Made by a program: the position numbers and the translations under genes. Below the pieces are notes generated by a model that did not search any database, was not told the origin of the DNA, and saw nothing but the letters and a program-made list of their open reading frames with translations. A DNA stretch of 48,318 nt from Sandaracinaceae bacterium (GTDB lineage: Bacteria; Myxococcota_A; Polyangia; Polyangiales; Sandaracinaceae): positions 1 to 48,318 of the forward strand of contig JAIBCE010000015.1 of assembly GCA_019694315.1 (NCBI GenBank), given 5' to 3'. Shown one piece after another: positions 25,099 to 32,617 of the stretch (the first letter of the stretch is position 1; each line of letters begins with the position of its first letter).

Positions 25099-26769
25099 AT
25101 GACCGACTACATCTTCACGATGAAGGGGGTGACCAAGGTCCACCCCCCCGACAAGAAGATCGTCCAGAACCTCTACCTGTCGTTCATCCCGGGCGCGAAG
25201 ATCGGCGTCATCGGCCCCAACGGCATGGGCAAGAGCTCGCTCCTGCGGATCATGGCGGGCGAGGACAAGAACTTCACCGGTGAGGCGTGGATCCGTCCGA
25301 GCGCGACCGTGGGCTTCGTCCCGCAGGAGCCCGACATCGGCAAGGATCGCACGGTCATCGACGTGGTGAACGAGGCGGTCAAGCCCATGCGCGACGCGCT
25401 CGCGCGCTTCGAGGCCATCGGCCTCGCGATGGGCGAGCCCGACGCCGACATGGACAAGCTCCTCGAGGAGCAGAGCAAGCTCCAGGACTTCATCGACGCG
25501 GGCGACGGCTGGAACCTCGACACCACGCTCGAGATCGCGATGGACGCGCTCCGCCTGCCGCCCGCCGATCAGAGCGTGAACGTGCTCTCCGGTGGTGAGA
25601 AGCGCCGCGTCGCGCTCTGCCGCACGCTGCTCATGCGCCCCGATCTCCTCCTGCTCGACGAGCCCACGAACCACCTCGACGCCGAGTCGGTCGCGTGGCT
25701 CGAGCAGCACCTCAAGGACTACCCGGGCACGATCGTGTCCATCACCCACGACCGCTACTTCCTCGACAACGTCGCGGAGTGGATCCTCGAGCTCGATCGC
25801 GGAAACGCCTATCCTTTCAAGGGGAATTACACGAGCTGGCTCGAGCAGAAGGAGAAGCGTCTCCAGCAGGAAGAGAAGAGCGAGGGCGCGCGCCAGAAGA
25901 AGATCGCGCAGGAGCTCGAGTGGGTGCGTCAGTCGCCCAAGGCACGCCAGGCCAAGAGCAAGGCGCGCCTGCAGGCCTACGAGGCGCTCGTCACCGAGGC
26001 GCAGAAGGCCAAGCGCGTCGACAACGAGATCGCGATCCCGCCGGGCGAGCGCCTGGGCGATCAGGTGATCGAGCTCAAGGGCGTGACCAAGGCCTTCGGC
26101 GACAAGCTGCTCTACGAGAACCTCAACGTGCTGGTCCCCAAGGGCGCGATCGTGGGCATCATCGGCCCGAACGGCGCCGGCAAGACCACGCTCTTCCGCA
26201 TGATCACGGGCGTGATGAAGCCCGACGCGGGCGAGGTCACGGTGGGACAGACCGTGAAGCTCATGTACGTCGACCAGTCGCGCGACGCGCTCGAGCCCGA
26301 GAACACGGTCTTCAAGGAGATCTCGAAGGGCCAGGACAAGATCGTCGTGGGCCGCACCGAGATCCCGGCGCGCGCGTACGTGGGCCTCTTCAACTTCCGC
26401 GGCACCGACCAGCAGAAGCAGGTGAAGGTGCTCTCGGGCGGTGAGCGCAACCGCGTGCATCTCGCCAAGGTGCTCACGCAGGGCGGCAACGTGCTCTTGC
26501 TCGACGAGCCCACGAACGACCTCGACGTCGAGACGCTGCGCTCGCTCGAGGAGGCCCTGCTCGAGTGGCCCGGCGTCGCGCTCATCACGAGCCACGATCG
26601 CTGGTTCCTCGATCGCATCTGCACGCACATCCTCGCGTTCGAGAGCGACTCGAACGTGGTGTGGTTCACGGGCACGTACCAGGACTACGAGGCGGATCGG
26701 AAGAAGCGCCTCGGGCCAGCAGCCGATCGCCCGCACCGCATCAAGTACCGCAAGCTCACCAAGAACTGA
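25099..26769 (+). CDS. ettA: Energy-dependent translational throttle protein EttA (ABC-F)
   Basis: EttA is a cytoplasmic ABC-F ATPase that binds the ribosomal E site and links translation to the ATP/ADP ratio. The 556-residue protein (E. coli EttA is 555) has two ATPase cassettes: Walker A GPNGMGKS (39-46) and GPNGAGKT (356-363), signatures LSGGEKRRVALC and LSGGERNRVHLAK, and Walker B LLLLDEPTNHLDAESVAWL and LLLDEPTNDLDVETLRSL. A characteristic linker between them has the charged helix KEKRLQQEEKSEGARQKK. The C-terminus IKYRKLTKN is near the end of the E. coli protein too. AAGGAG lies 11 bases before the ATG at 25099. Identification is firm. Confidence 0.95.
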   Translation: MTDYIFTMKGVTKVHPPDKKIVQNLYLSFIPGAKIGVIGPNGMGKSSLLRIMAGEDKNFTGEAWIRPSATVGFVPQEPDIGKDRTVIDVVNEAVKPMRDALARFEAIGLAMGEPDADMDKLLEEQSKLQDFIDAGDGWNLDTTLEIAMDALRLPPADQSVNVLSGGEKRRVALCRTLLMRPDLLLLDEPTNHLDAESVAWLEQHLKDYPGTIVSITHDRYFLDNVAEWILELDRGNAYPFKGNYTSWLEQKEKRLQQEEKSEGARQKKIAQELEWVRQSPKARQAKSKARLQAYEALVTEAQKAKRVDNEIAIPPGERLGDQVIELKGVTKAFGDKLLYENLNVLVPKGAIVGIIGPNGAGKTTLFRMITGVMKPDAGEVTVGQTVKLMYVDQSRDALEPENTVFKEISKGQDKIVVGRTEIPARAYVGLFNFRGTDQQKQVKVLSGGERNRVHLAKVLTQGGNVLLLDEPTNDLDVETLRSLEEALLEWPGVALITSHDRWFLDRICTHILAFESDSNVVWFTGTYQDYEADRKKRLGPAADRPHRIKYRKLTKN

Positions 26770-26777
26770 GCCGCGAC

Positions 26778-27305
26778 ATGCACCACCGCCTCGCGCTCGC
26801 GCTCGCTCCCGTCCTCGTCGCCGCGTCCGCGTGCGGCGGCACCACGTACGTGCAGCCGCCGCGGCCCGTCGAGCAGGCCGCGGGCCCCGTGCTCCCCCTG
26901 CGCGCGATGACGCTCGCGTTCGATCGCGGCACGGCGACGATCGATGCGAGCGGCGTGATGAGCTTCGATGGCAACGTGGTCGGCACCTTCGCCGAGGCCG
27001 GCACCTTCACGCTGCCCGACGGCAACGTATGGGCGACGATGGCCAACGACGGCGGCATCCTCGTGAACGTGGACGATCCGGCCAGCGCGGGACCGACGAC
27101 CATGCGCTACACGACCGAAGGGAATCGTCTCGTGCGCCCCGACGGACAGGTGCTCGCCACGCTCGACGCGAGCGGCCAGCTCGTGACCTCGAGCGGCAGC
27201 TTCGTGGTCACCGGCATCACGAGCCGCGCGAGCCGCCTCGCGCTCTTCCTCTACCTCGTGGCCGCGACCTACGCCGAGGGCGCGGCCGTCCCCGCGAGCG
27301 AGTGA
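26778..27305 (+). CDS. Small lipoprotein, unknown function
   Basis: A 175-residue lipoprotein starting 8 bases after the ettA stop, so probably co-transcribed with it. The signal is MHHRLALALAPVLVAASAC, then a Pro-rich linker. The mature part has short beta repeats: MTLAFDRGTATIDASGVMSF, GTFAEAGTFTLPDGN, RLVRPDGQVLATLDASGQL, then a C-terminal hydrophobic segment LALFLYLVAATYAEG. No family recognised. The start gives a perfect signal peptide; no ribosome-binding site stands out, so reinitiation from ettA is plausible. Confidence 0.8.
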   Translation: MHHRLALALAPVLVAASACGGTTYVQPPRPVEQAAGPVLPLRAMTLAFDRGTATIDASGVMSFDGNVVGTFAEAGTFTLPDGNVWATMANDGGILVNVDDPASAGPTTMRYTTEGNRLVRPDGQVLATLDASGQLVTSSGSFVVTGITSRASRLALFLYLVAATYAEGAAVPASE

Positions 27306-27343
27306 GCGCGACGGCGCCCGCGTCGCTTGGTACCTTCGCGGCC

Positions 27344-28168
27344 ATGAAGAAGGCTGCCTTCGGTGGTGCGCTCCTCGCGATCTCGCTCCTCGGGTGTGGA
27401 AGCGAGAGCGCGCCCTCCGCGCCGACGCCTCCGCCCACGCCGTCGGCGACAGCGGCGCCGCCCACGCCGTCGGCCGAGGCCGTGCCTTCGATCCCGCCCG
27501 CGCCGAGCGACGAGATCTGCGCCGAGGTGATCGTCGTGCAGTGGCAGGGCGCCGCGGGCGCGACCGAGGCCATCACGCGCACGCAGGCCGAGGCACGCGT
27601 GCGCGCGGAAGAGCTGCTCGCGAGCATCGAGTCGGGGGCCCGCGACTTCGCCACGGTGGCGCGCGAGGACTCCGATGCACGCTCGAGCGGTGCGCGCGGA
27701 GGCCTCCTCGGCACGTATGCGCGCGAGGACTGGCCACCGCAGCACGAGGCCATCCGCGATCGGGCCTTCGCGCTCCAGATCGATCAGCTCTCCGAGGTCA
27801 CCGAGGCGCCGTACGGCTGGGTCGTGATCCACCGCTGCCCCGCCGAATTCCGCTACACGCGGCACATCCTCGTGCGCTTCGCGGGCGCGAGAAACGCAGG
27901 GCCCGAGATCACGCGCAGCCACGACGAAGCGCAGGCGCTCGCGTCGCAGATCCGTACGCGCCTGGTCGCGCCCGGGGCGGACTTCCTCGCGATCGCGCGC
28001 GAGGTCAGCGAGGACACGAGCCGAGAGCGCGGTGGCGACATGGGCTGGCTCGGCCGCGGTCGGCTCTCGGCGGCCTACGAGCAGGCCGCGTTCACGATGG
28101 ACGTCGGCGCGATCAGCGAGCCCGTGGAGACCGAATTCGGCTTCCACCTCATCCAGCGCGTGCAGTGA
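27344..28168 (+). CDS. Peptidyl-prolyl isomerase lipoprotein with two parvulin domains
   Basis: A 274-residue lipoprotein. The signal MKKAAFGGALLAISLLGC is followed by a Pro/Ala/Thr linker. Two parvulin-type (PpiC/SurA) rotamase domains follow in tandem. The first has EVIVVQWQGAAG, DFATVAREDSDARSSGARG and APYGWVVIHRC. The second has RYTRHILVRFAGA, DFLAIAREVSEDTSRERGGD, MGWLGRGRLSAAYEQAAFTM and ETEFGFHLIQRV. The first domain is looser, with no HIL start; the second keeps the family HIL and GFHLIQ motifs. It may fold outer-membrane or secreted proteins in the periplasm. Its stop overlaps the next gene as GTGA. Confidence 0.85.
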   Translation: MKKAAFGGALLAISLLGCGSESAPSAPTPPPTPSATAAPPTPSAEAVPSIPPAPSDEICAEVIVVQWQGAAGATEAITRTQAEARVRAEELLASIESGARDFATVAREDSDARSSGARGGLLGTYAREDWPPQHEAIRDRAFALQIDQLSEVTEAPYGWVVIHRCPAEFRYTRHILVRFAGARNAGPEITRSHDEAQALASQIRTRLVAPGADFLAIAREVSEDTSRERGGDMGWLGRGRLSAAYEQAAFTMDVGAISEPVETEFGFHLIQRVQ

Positions 28169-28611
28169 CGCCTCCGCTCCCACGACGCGCGTGGCTCGCG
28201 CTGGTGGCCGCGGCGCTCGGTGCGCCGGAGCGCCTGCGCACGGCGTGCGCGCAGGAGGCGAGCCCGCTCGGCTGGACCGAGCAGCCCGCGACGCTCGCGG
28301 GCGCCGACGTGATCGCCGTGGGCCTCGGGGCCGCCCACGACGACGATGGTCCGCTCGCGGCGGCACGCCTCGCCGCGCGTCGTCGCGGACAGACGCGCGC
28401 GGTCGCGCTGATCCAGCGCTGGGCCGACGACGCGCTCGCCGCCGTCGAGAGCGGGCCCAGACAAGCGCAGGCCGTGCACGACGCGATCAGCGCTCGCGCG
28501 ACGCTCTCGCGGGTCCGCGCACGCGCCGATGGCTCCGCGCTCGTCGAGGTGCGTTGCCCCTTGTCGGCGCTGCGTGCGGCGTTCGATCATCCGCAGGTCC
28601 CATGGCACTGA
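28165..28611 (+). CDS. Exported small protein, unknown function
   Basis: A 148-residue protein starting at GTG 28165, overlapping the parvulin gene stop as GTGA. The N-terminus TPPLPRRAWLALVAAALG is a probable signal peptide; it is followed by TACAQEASPLGWTEQPATL. The main helix-rich part, RLAARRRGQTRAVALIQRW, and the ending ALVEVRCPLSALRAAF recall the LPP20-like fold, in which helical and beta segments alternate, but this is weak. The role is unknown; its coupling to the parvulin suggests a joint envelope task. Confidence 0.6.
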   Translation: MTPPLPRRAWLALVAAALGAPERLRTACAQEASPLGWTEQPATLAGADVIAVGLGAAHDDDGPLAAARLAARRRGQTRAVALIQRWADDALAAVESGPRQAQAVHDAISARATLSRVRARADGSALVEVRCPLSALRAAFDHPQVPWH

Positions 28612-28724
28612 TCCACTTCTTCCTGGGATCTTCGCGCAGCGCGACGATCCGGAAGCTCGGGCGCGCTCCGGCCGCGCTGAGCTCCTCCGAGGATCCGATC
28701 GAGCCTGCGCGCGGGCGCCGCGCG

Positions 28725-29021
28725 ATGCTGCGGGGGTCGGCCGCGCTCGCGCTCTGCGTCGTCTCCGCGTGCGCCGGTGCGCCGAGGCCCGTGGGCAACG
28801 CGCAGGTCCGCTTCGTCCTCGAGCCCGACACCGCGCGCGTCTACACCGACGAGCGCTTCCTCGGCGCGGCGCGCGTGATCGCTGTGCGCCCCATCGAGCT
28901 CCGCGCAGGCCCGCGTCGCTTCACGATCACCGCCGACGGCTATTTTCCTCACGATCTCGAGGTCGATCTCCCGCCCGGCCTCACCACGATCCGCGTCAGC
29001 CTGCGACCCGTCCCGCCGTGA
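28725..29021 (+). CDS. PEGA-domain lipoprotein, 98 residues
   Basis: I prefer the ATG at 28725, which gives a lipoprotein signal (MLRGSAALALCVVSAC), over the in-frame ATG at 28602, which would place 41 unlikely residues before it. The mature part is one PEGA-like beta domain: VRFVLEPDTARVYTDERFLG, IELRAGPRRFTITADGYFPH and GLTTIRVSLRPVPP. PEGA domains are surface modules with no enzymatic role. No ribosome-binding site stands out at either start. Confidence 0.65.
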   Translation: MLRGSAALALCVVSACAGAPRPVGNAQVRFVLEPDTARVYTDERFLGAARVIAVRPIELRAGPRRFTITADGYFPHDLEVDLPPGLTTIRVSLRPVPP

Positions 29022-29067
29022 TCGGGCACGTCGCCCGCGCGCGATCGCTCGCGTAGAGTCGCGACCG

Positions 29068-29517
29068 ATGGCACGTCGCACCTACCGCGCCGAGATCGAG
29101 ATCGACGCGCCCGCCTCGAAGGTCTGGTCGATCCTCGTCGACCTCGACGGCTATCCCGCGTGGAACCCGTTCACCACGCGCATGCGCTCCACGCTGGCGA
29201 TCGGCGCACCGATGGACATGCGCGTGCGCATGAGCCGCTGGCACCTGACGATCGCGCAGCGCGAGACCGTGCGCGAGGTGACCGCCCCCGAGGGCGAGCG
29301 CGCAGGAAGGCTCGTGTGGGGCGCGACGATGCCCGGTGTCGTCGCGGAGCGCGTCCAGACCCTCACCCCTCTCGGTCCGTCACGCTGTCGCTACCTCACC
29401 GAGGACACCCTCGAAGGGCCCCTCGAGCGCCTGGTGCTCGCCCTCTTCGGAGGCTCGCTCGACGACGGCTTCGCCGGCGTGGCCGAGGGCCTCAAGCGTC
29501 GCGCGGAATCGCGCTGA
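29068..29517 (+). CDS. START/SRPBCC-fold protein
   Basis: A 149-residue soluble protein. It has the classic layout of the polyketide-cyclase/SRPBCC family: a first strand and helix RAEIEIDAPASKVWSILVDL, then DGYPAWNPFTTRM, strands such as LVWGATMPGVVAERVQTL, and the long C-terminal helix FGGSLDDGFAGVAEGLKRRA. These proteins bind hydrophobic ligands in a pocket. No catalytic residues can be assigned and the ligand is unknown. It is in the same direction as the PEGA gene 47 bases upstream and may be co-transcribed. Confidence 0.85.
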   Translation: MARRTYRAEIEIDAPASKVWSILVDLDGYPAWNPFTTRMRSTLAIGAPMDMRVRMSRWHLTIAQRETVREVTAPEGERAGRLVWGATMPGVVAERVQTLTPLGPSRCRYLTEDTLEGPLERLVLALFGGSLDDGFAGVAEGLKRRAESR

Positions 29518-29622
29518 CCCTCCGTCGCGGCCCCGCCCCCTTGACTCGCACGCGTCGGCGCGGGAGAGCGCGGGATGCTCTTCAAGGCCAGCCCGATGCT
29601 CCTCTCGACCGGCGCGGCGCCT

Positions 29623-30510
29623 ATGCGCCGTACCCTGTTCGCCCCGGCCCTCTTGACGACCCTGATCGCGCCCGCGTGCACCACGCGCGGCACCATGGAT
29701 CTGCCGGACACGGGTGGCCTCGACGGTGGACCGGACGCGGCCTCGATCCGCTTCGACACGGGCCCGCTGCCCGACTCGGGCGCGCCGCTCGAGGACACGC
29801 TCATCTACGCGCACTCGCCCAACACGCTCTACTCGTTCTCGGCGATGACGAACACGGTCACGGAGATCGGCCGCTTCATGGACATGGACGGCACCTTCGC
29901 CGACGACATGGTCGACCTCGCGGTCGACGCGGCCGGCAACGTGGTGACGTCGAGCCGCGACGCGCTCTACTCGGTGAACGTCGAGACCGGCGTGGTCACG
30001 CAGATCGGCGCCTTCGACGTGGCGATGGGCGAGCAGTTCTACGCGCTCACGTTCCTCGCGCCGGGCGAGCTCGGCGCGAACGAGACGCTGATCGGCGCCA
30101 CGAACATGGGCGTCTACTACGAGATCGATCCCACCGACGCGAGCGTGCGACGCCTCGGCAGCTACCCCGACGGCTGGCTCTCGAGCGGCGACCTCGTCTC
30201 CGTCGAGGGCGCGACCTACGCGACGATCCGCCACATGGACGACACGGTCGACACGCTCGCGCAGATCACCTTCGACGCGGCCGGGCACAGCACCATCCGC
30301 GTGATCGGCCCGATCCGTGGCGGGGGCATGGACTTCACGCAGATCTTCGGCCTCGGCTACTGGGGCCGCTCGGTGTACGGCTTCTCGAATTCCGGCCAGC
30401 TCATCGAGATCGATCGCACGACCGGCGCAGGCCACCTCGCGACGACGATGACCGGCACCGACCGCTTCTGGGGCGCCGGCGTGACCACCCGCGCTCCCGT
30501 CCTTCTCTGA
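29623..30510 (+). CDS. Lipoprotein with beta-propeller-like domain
   Basis: A 295-residue lipoprotein. The ATG at 29623 gives the signal MRRTLFAPALLTTLIAPAC; the in-frame ATG at 29575 gives a longer, worse one. A Gly/Asp-rich linker follows, then repeats of beta strands with recurring phrases: LIYAHSPNTLYSFSAMTNTV, VDLAVDAAGNVVTSSRDALY, TLIGATNMGVYYEIDPTDAS and SVYGFSNSGQLIEIDRTTG. This pattern is that of a quinoprotein- or NHL-like propeller. There is no catalytic signature. It converges on the OmpA-family gene 24 bases away. Confidence 0.75.
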   Translation: MRRTLFAPALLTTLIAPACTTRGTMDLPDTGGLDGGPDAASIRFDTGPLPDSGAPLEDTLIYAHSPNTLYSFSAMTNTVTEIGRFMDMDGTFADDMVDLAVDAAGNVVTSSRDALYSVNVETGVVTQIGAFDVAMGEQFYALTFLAPGELGANETLIGATNMGVYYEIDPTDASVRRLGSYPDGWLSSGDLVSVEGATYATIRHMDDTVDTLAQITFDAAGHSTIRVIGPIRGGGMDFTQIFGLGYWGRSVYGFSNSGQLIEIDRTTGAGHLATTMTGTDRFWGAGVTTRAPVLL

Positions 30511-30534
30511 TCTAGCCGACGATTCTCGACGAGC

Positions 30535-31656
30535 TCACTGACCGGCGCGCGCGTCCGTCCGCACGAACTCGACGCGGCGGTTCATCGCGCGACCCTCGTT
30601 CGTGGCGTTGCTCTCGATCGGCATCGTCTCGCCGTAGCCGCGCGAGCTGAGCCGCGAGCTCGCGATGCCCTGGTTCACGAGGTACTGGCGCACCGCATCG
30701 GCACGCTGTTGCGACAGGCGCATGTTGAACGCGTCGTTGCCGCGGCTGTCGGTGTGTCCCTGCACCTCGATCGTGATGTCGGGGAAGTCGCGGAGCACCT
30801 GCGCGACCGTGTCGAGGATCGGGAACGACTGCGGGCGAATCACCGCGCGGTTGAACTCGAAGAAGATCTGCTGGTGGATGACGATGCCGGTCGAGGTGAC
30901 CTCGACGTCCTGGTAGACGCGCGGGCAGCCCTGCTCGGCCTCGATGCCAGGCTCGTTCGGGCAGCGATCCGTCAGGTCGACGAAGCCATCGTGATCGTTG
31001 TCCGGGTCGGGGCAGCCATCGGCGTCGCTCGTGCCATCCCGATCCTCGGGCTCGTTGTCGCACTGGTCGACGTCGTCGGTGACCTGATCGAAGTCGTTGT
31101 CCGGCTCGGGGCAGCCGTCCGTGTCGAGGTAGTCGTCGCGATCCTCGGGCTCGATCGGGCAGAGATCGTCGTCGTCCTGGATGCCGTCGCCGTCGGTGTC
31201 CTCCTGCTCGGGGCAGCCGTCCTCGTCGAGGTGGCCGTCGCGATCCTCGGGATCGTCGGGGCACTGGTCGACGTCGTCGGTGATGCCGTCGCCGTCGCGA
31301 TCGCCCGGTCGCGGCGGAGGCGGGGGAGGCGGCGCGTCCTGCGGCAGACAGCGCTCGGCCTGTGTCAGACGCAGCGCGGCGCGCGCGTTGGGCTCGGCGA
31401 TGTCGAAGTGCTCCTGCGCCCGCGTCGGGTTGCCCTGGAGCGACTCGATCTCGGCGAACTCGAGGTGCGTGTGCGCCATCGCGAGCTCGCGGGGCGCGCA
31501 GTTGCGCGCACCGTTGCGCTCGGCCTCCGCGACGATCTCACGCGTGCCCGAGATCCGTCCTCGGAGAACGGCCGCCTGCGTGCACGCGGAGAGGGCGAGG
31601 GCGAGCGCGGCGAGCGCGAGCACCACGACGAACGGAAGGTGCGTGGCACGCTTCAC
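30535..31656 (-). CDS. OmpA-family peptidoglycan-binding lipoprotein with Asp-rich repeats
   Basis: A 373-residue outer-membrane lipoprotein. The GTG at 31656 overlaps the upstream gene stop as GTGA. The signal ends ALALALSAC. A helical region (TREIVAEAERNGARNC, EIESLQGNPTRAQEHFDIAE) precedes a Pro-run and four thrombospondin-3-like Asp repeats (DRDGDGITDDVDQCPDDPED, DGCPEPDNDFDQ). The C-terminal OmpA domain has FFEFNRAVIRPQSFPILDTV, VQGHTDSRGND, LSQQRADAVRQYLV and ATNEGRAMNRRVEF, with the Asp and Arg that bind diaminopimelate. It should link the outer membrane to the cell wall. The gene upstream is its probable partner. Confidence 0.92.
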   Translation of the reverse strand: MKRATHLPFVVVLALAALALALSACTQAAVLRGRISGTREIVAEAERNGARNCAPRELAMAHTHLEFAEIESLQGNPTRAQEHFDIAEPNARAALRLTQAERCLPQDAPPPPPPPRPGDRDGDGITDDVDQCPDDPEDRDGHLDEDGCPEQEDTDGDGIQDDDDLCPIEPEDRDDYLDTDGCPEPDNDFDQVTDDVDQCDNEPEDRDGTSDADGCPDPDNDHDGFVDLTDRCPNEPGIEAEQGCPRVYQDVEVTSTGIVIHQQIFFEFNRAVIRPQSFPILDTVAQVLRDFPDITIEVQGHTDSRGNDAFNMRLSQQRADAVRQYLVNQGIASSRLSSRGYGETMPIESNATNEGRAMNRRVEFVRTDARAGQ

Positions 31657-32015
31657 GGGCGATCTCCGGGCTGCTCGTGGTCGATGTCGCGAGCCGCCGC
31701 ACGATCCTCGCGATGCTCCTGCGCGAGGCGGCGTGCCTCGCGACCGAGCCGACCCGCGATCTGCGCGTAGCGCAGCGCGTCCTCGTACGCGGCCTCGGAG
31801 GCCTCGTGATGCGCCTCGGTCAGGTACTCGCGCGCCGCGTAGTACTCGTAGGGCGCGAGCTCGGCGGCCCCCGCGTGCTCGGCCTCGCTCACCACGGTCT
31901 CCGCCGTGATGACGTCGATCTGGTAGAGGGCTGCACCGCAGCCCGACGCGAGCAGCGCCGAGGAGCAGCCAGCCGCGACGAGCACGGCGCGAGCGAGACG
32001 TCCGCGGGGGGTCAT
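31653..32015 (-). CDS. DUF4398-like lipoprotein
   Basis: A 120-residue lipoprotein, co-transcribed with the OmpA-family gene. The ATG at 32015 gives the signal MTPRGRLARAVLVAAGCSSA ending ALLASGC. The mature part is a helical DUF4398-like domain (VSEAEHAGAAELAPYEYYAA, YAQIAGRLGREARRLAQEH), as often found next to OmpA-family proteins. A GTG at 32072 that overlaps the membrane-protein stop as GTGA is an alternative start, but it would put about 45 residues before the lipobox. Neither start has a good ribosome-binding site. Confidence 0.75.
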   Translation of the reverse strand: MTPRGRLARAVLVAAGCSSALLASGCGAALYQIDVITAETVVSEAEHAGAAELAPYEYYAAREYLTEAHHEASEAAYEDALRYAQIAGRLGREARRLAQEHREDRAAARDIDHEQPGDRP

Positions 32016-32068
32016 GGAGCGAAGGGACCGTAACAATTCGCGGCGTTCCACGTCAACGTACGCCTGCG

Positions 32069-32617
32069 TCACCTTCGCTCACCCACCCAGAGACGGCCGA
32101 GGAGGAAGCCCGCGGCCCCGAGCAAGGTGGCGATCATCAGCAGGGTCCCGTGGAAGAGCGGGCCCGCGGTGAAGTCGACCAGGCCGAAGCCGCCGTTGAA
32201 CTGCGCGAAGCTCCCCACGTGCGAGAGCCGCTCGCGGAGCAGCACTGGCACGAGGATCGCCACGACGAGCGCGCCGCCCGCGACCCCGCCGACCAGGCCC
32301 TCGCGCTGGCTGCGCAGGAGCGTCGCCCCCGTCGCGAAGCCGAAGACGCCGACCAGCACCTCGAGCACGAAGCCCACGAGCGCGATCGCCGAGGGGATCT
32401 CGCGCACGTCCACGAGGTAGAGGAGGAACCAGTCTCCGTGGAACACGTAGAAGTACACGGAGATCGGCACGAGGACGCAGACGGCGAAGGCCACGAACGC
32501 CGCGAACGACCGCGTGAGGAGCGGATGTCGCGGGCTGAGCTTGATCTCGGCGCGCCCTGCGAGCGCGGCGAGCGCGCCCACCGTGAAGGCCAGGGCGACG
32601 ACCGTCGGAAGCGTCAC
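32069..32617 (-). CDS. Integral membrane protein, unknown function
   Basis: A 182-residue protein with about five hydrophobic segments: PTVVALAFTVGALAALAG, FAAFVAFAVCVLVPISVYFY, SAIALVGFVLEVLVGVFGFA, VGGVAGGALVVAILVPVLL and LLMIATLLGAAGFLLGRLWV. Between the second and third is FHGDWFLLYLVDVREIP. The GTG at 32617 overlaps the subtilase stop as GTGA, so both are translated together. No family is recognised. Confidence 0.8.
   Translation of the reverse strand: MTLPTVVALAFTVGALAALAGRAEIKLSPRHPLLTRSFAAFVAFAVCVLVPISVYFYVFHGDWFLLYLVDVREIPSAIALVGFVLEVLVGVFGFATGATLLRSQREGLVGGVAGGALVVAILVPVLLRERLSHVGSFAQFNGGFGLVDFTAGPLFHGTLLMIATLLGAAGFLLGRLWVGERR

Noticed and set aside
32027..32056. TTGACG-N18-TACGGT as a promoter for the DUF4398-like/OmpA operon
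   Set aside because: The -10 matches poorly and would leave only about five bases before the chosen ATG with no ribosome-binding site; not strong enough to call.
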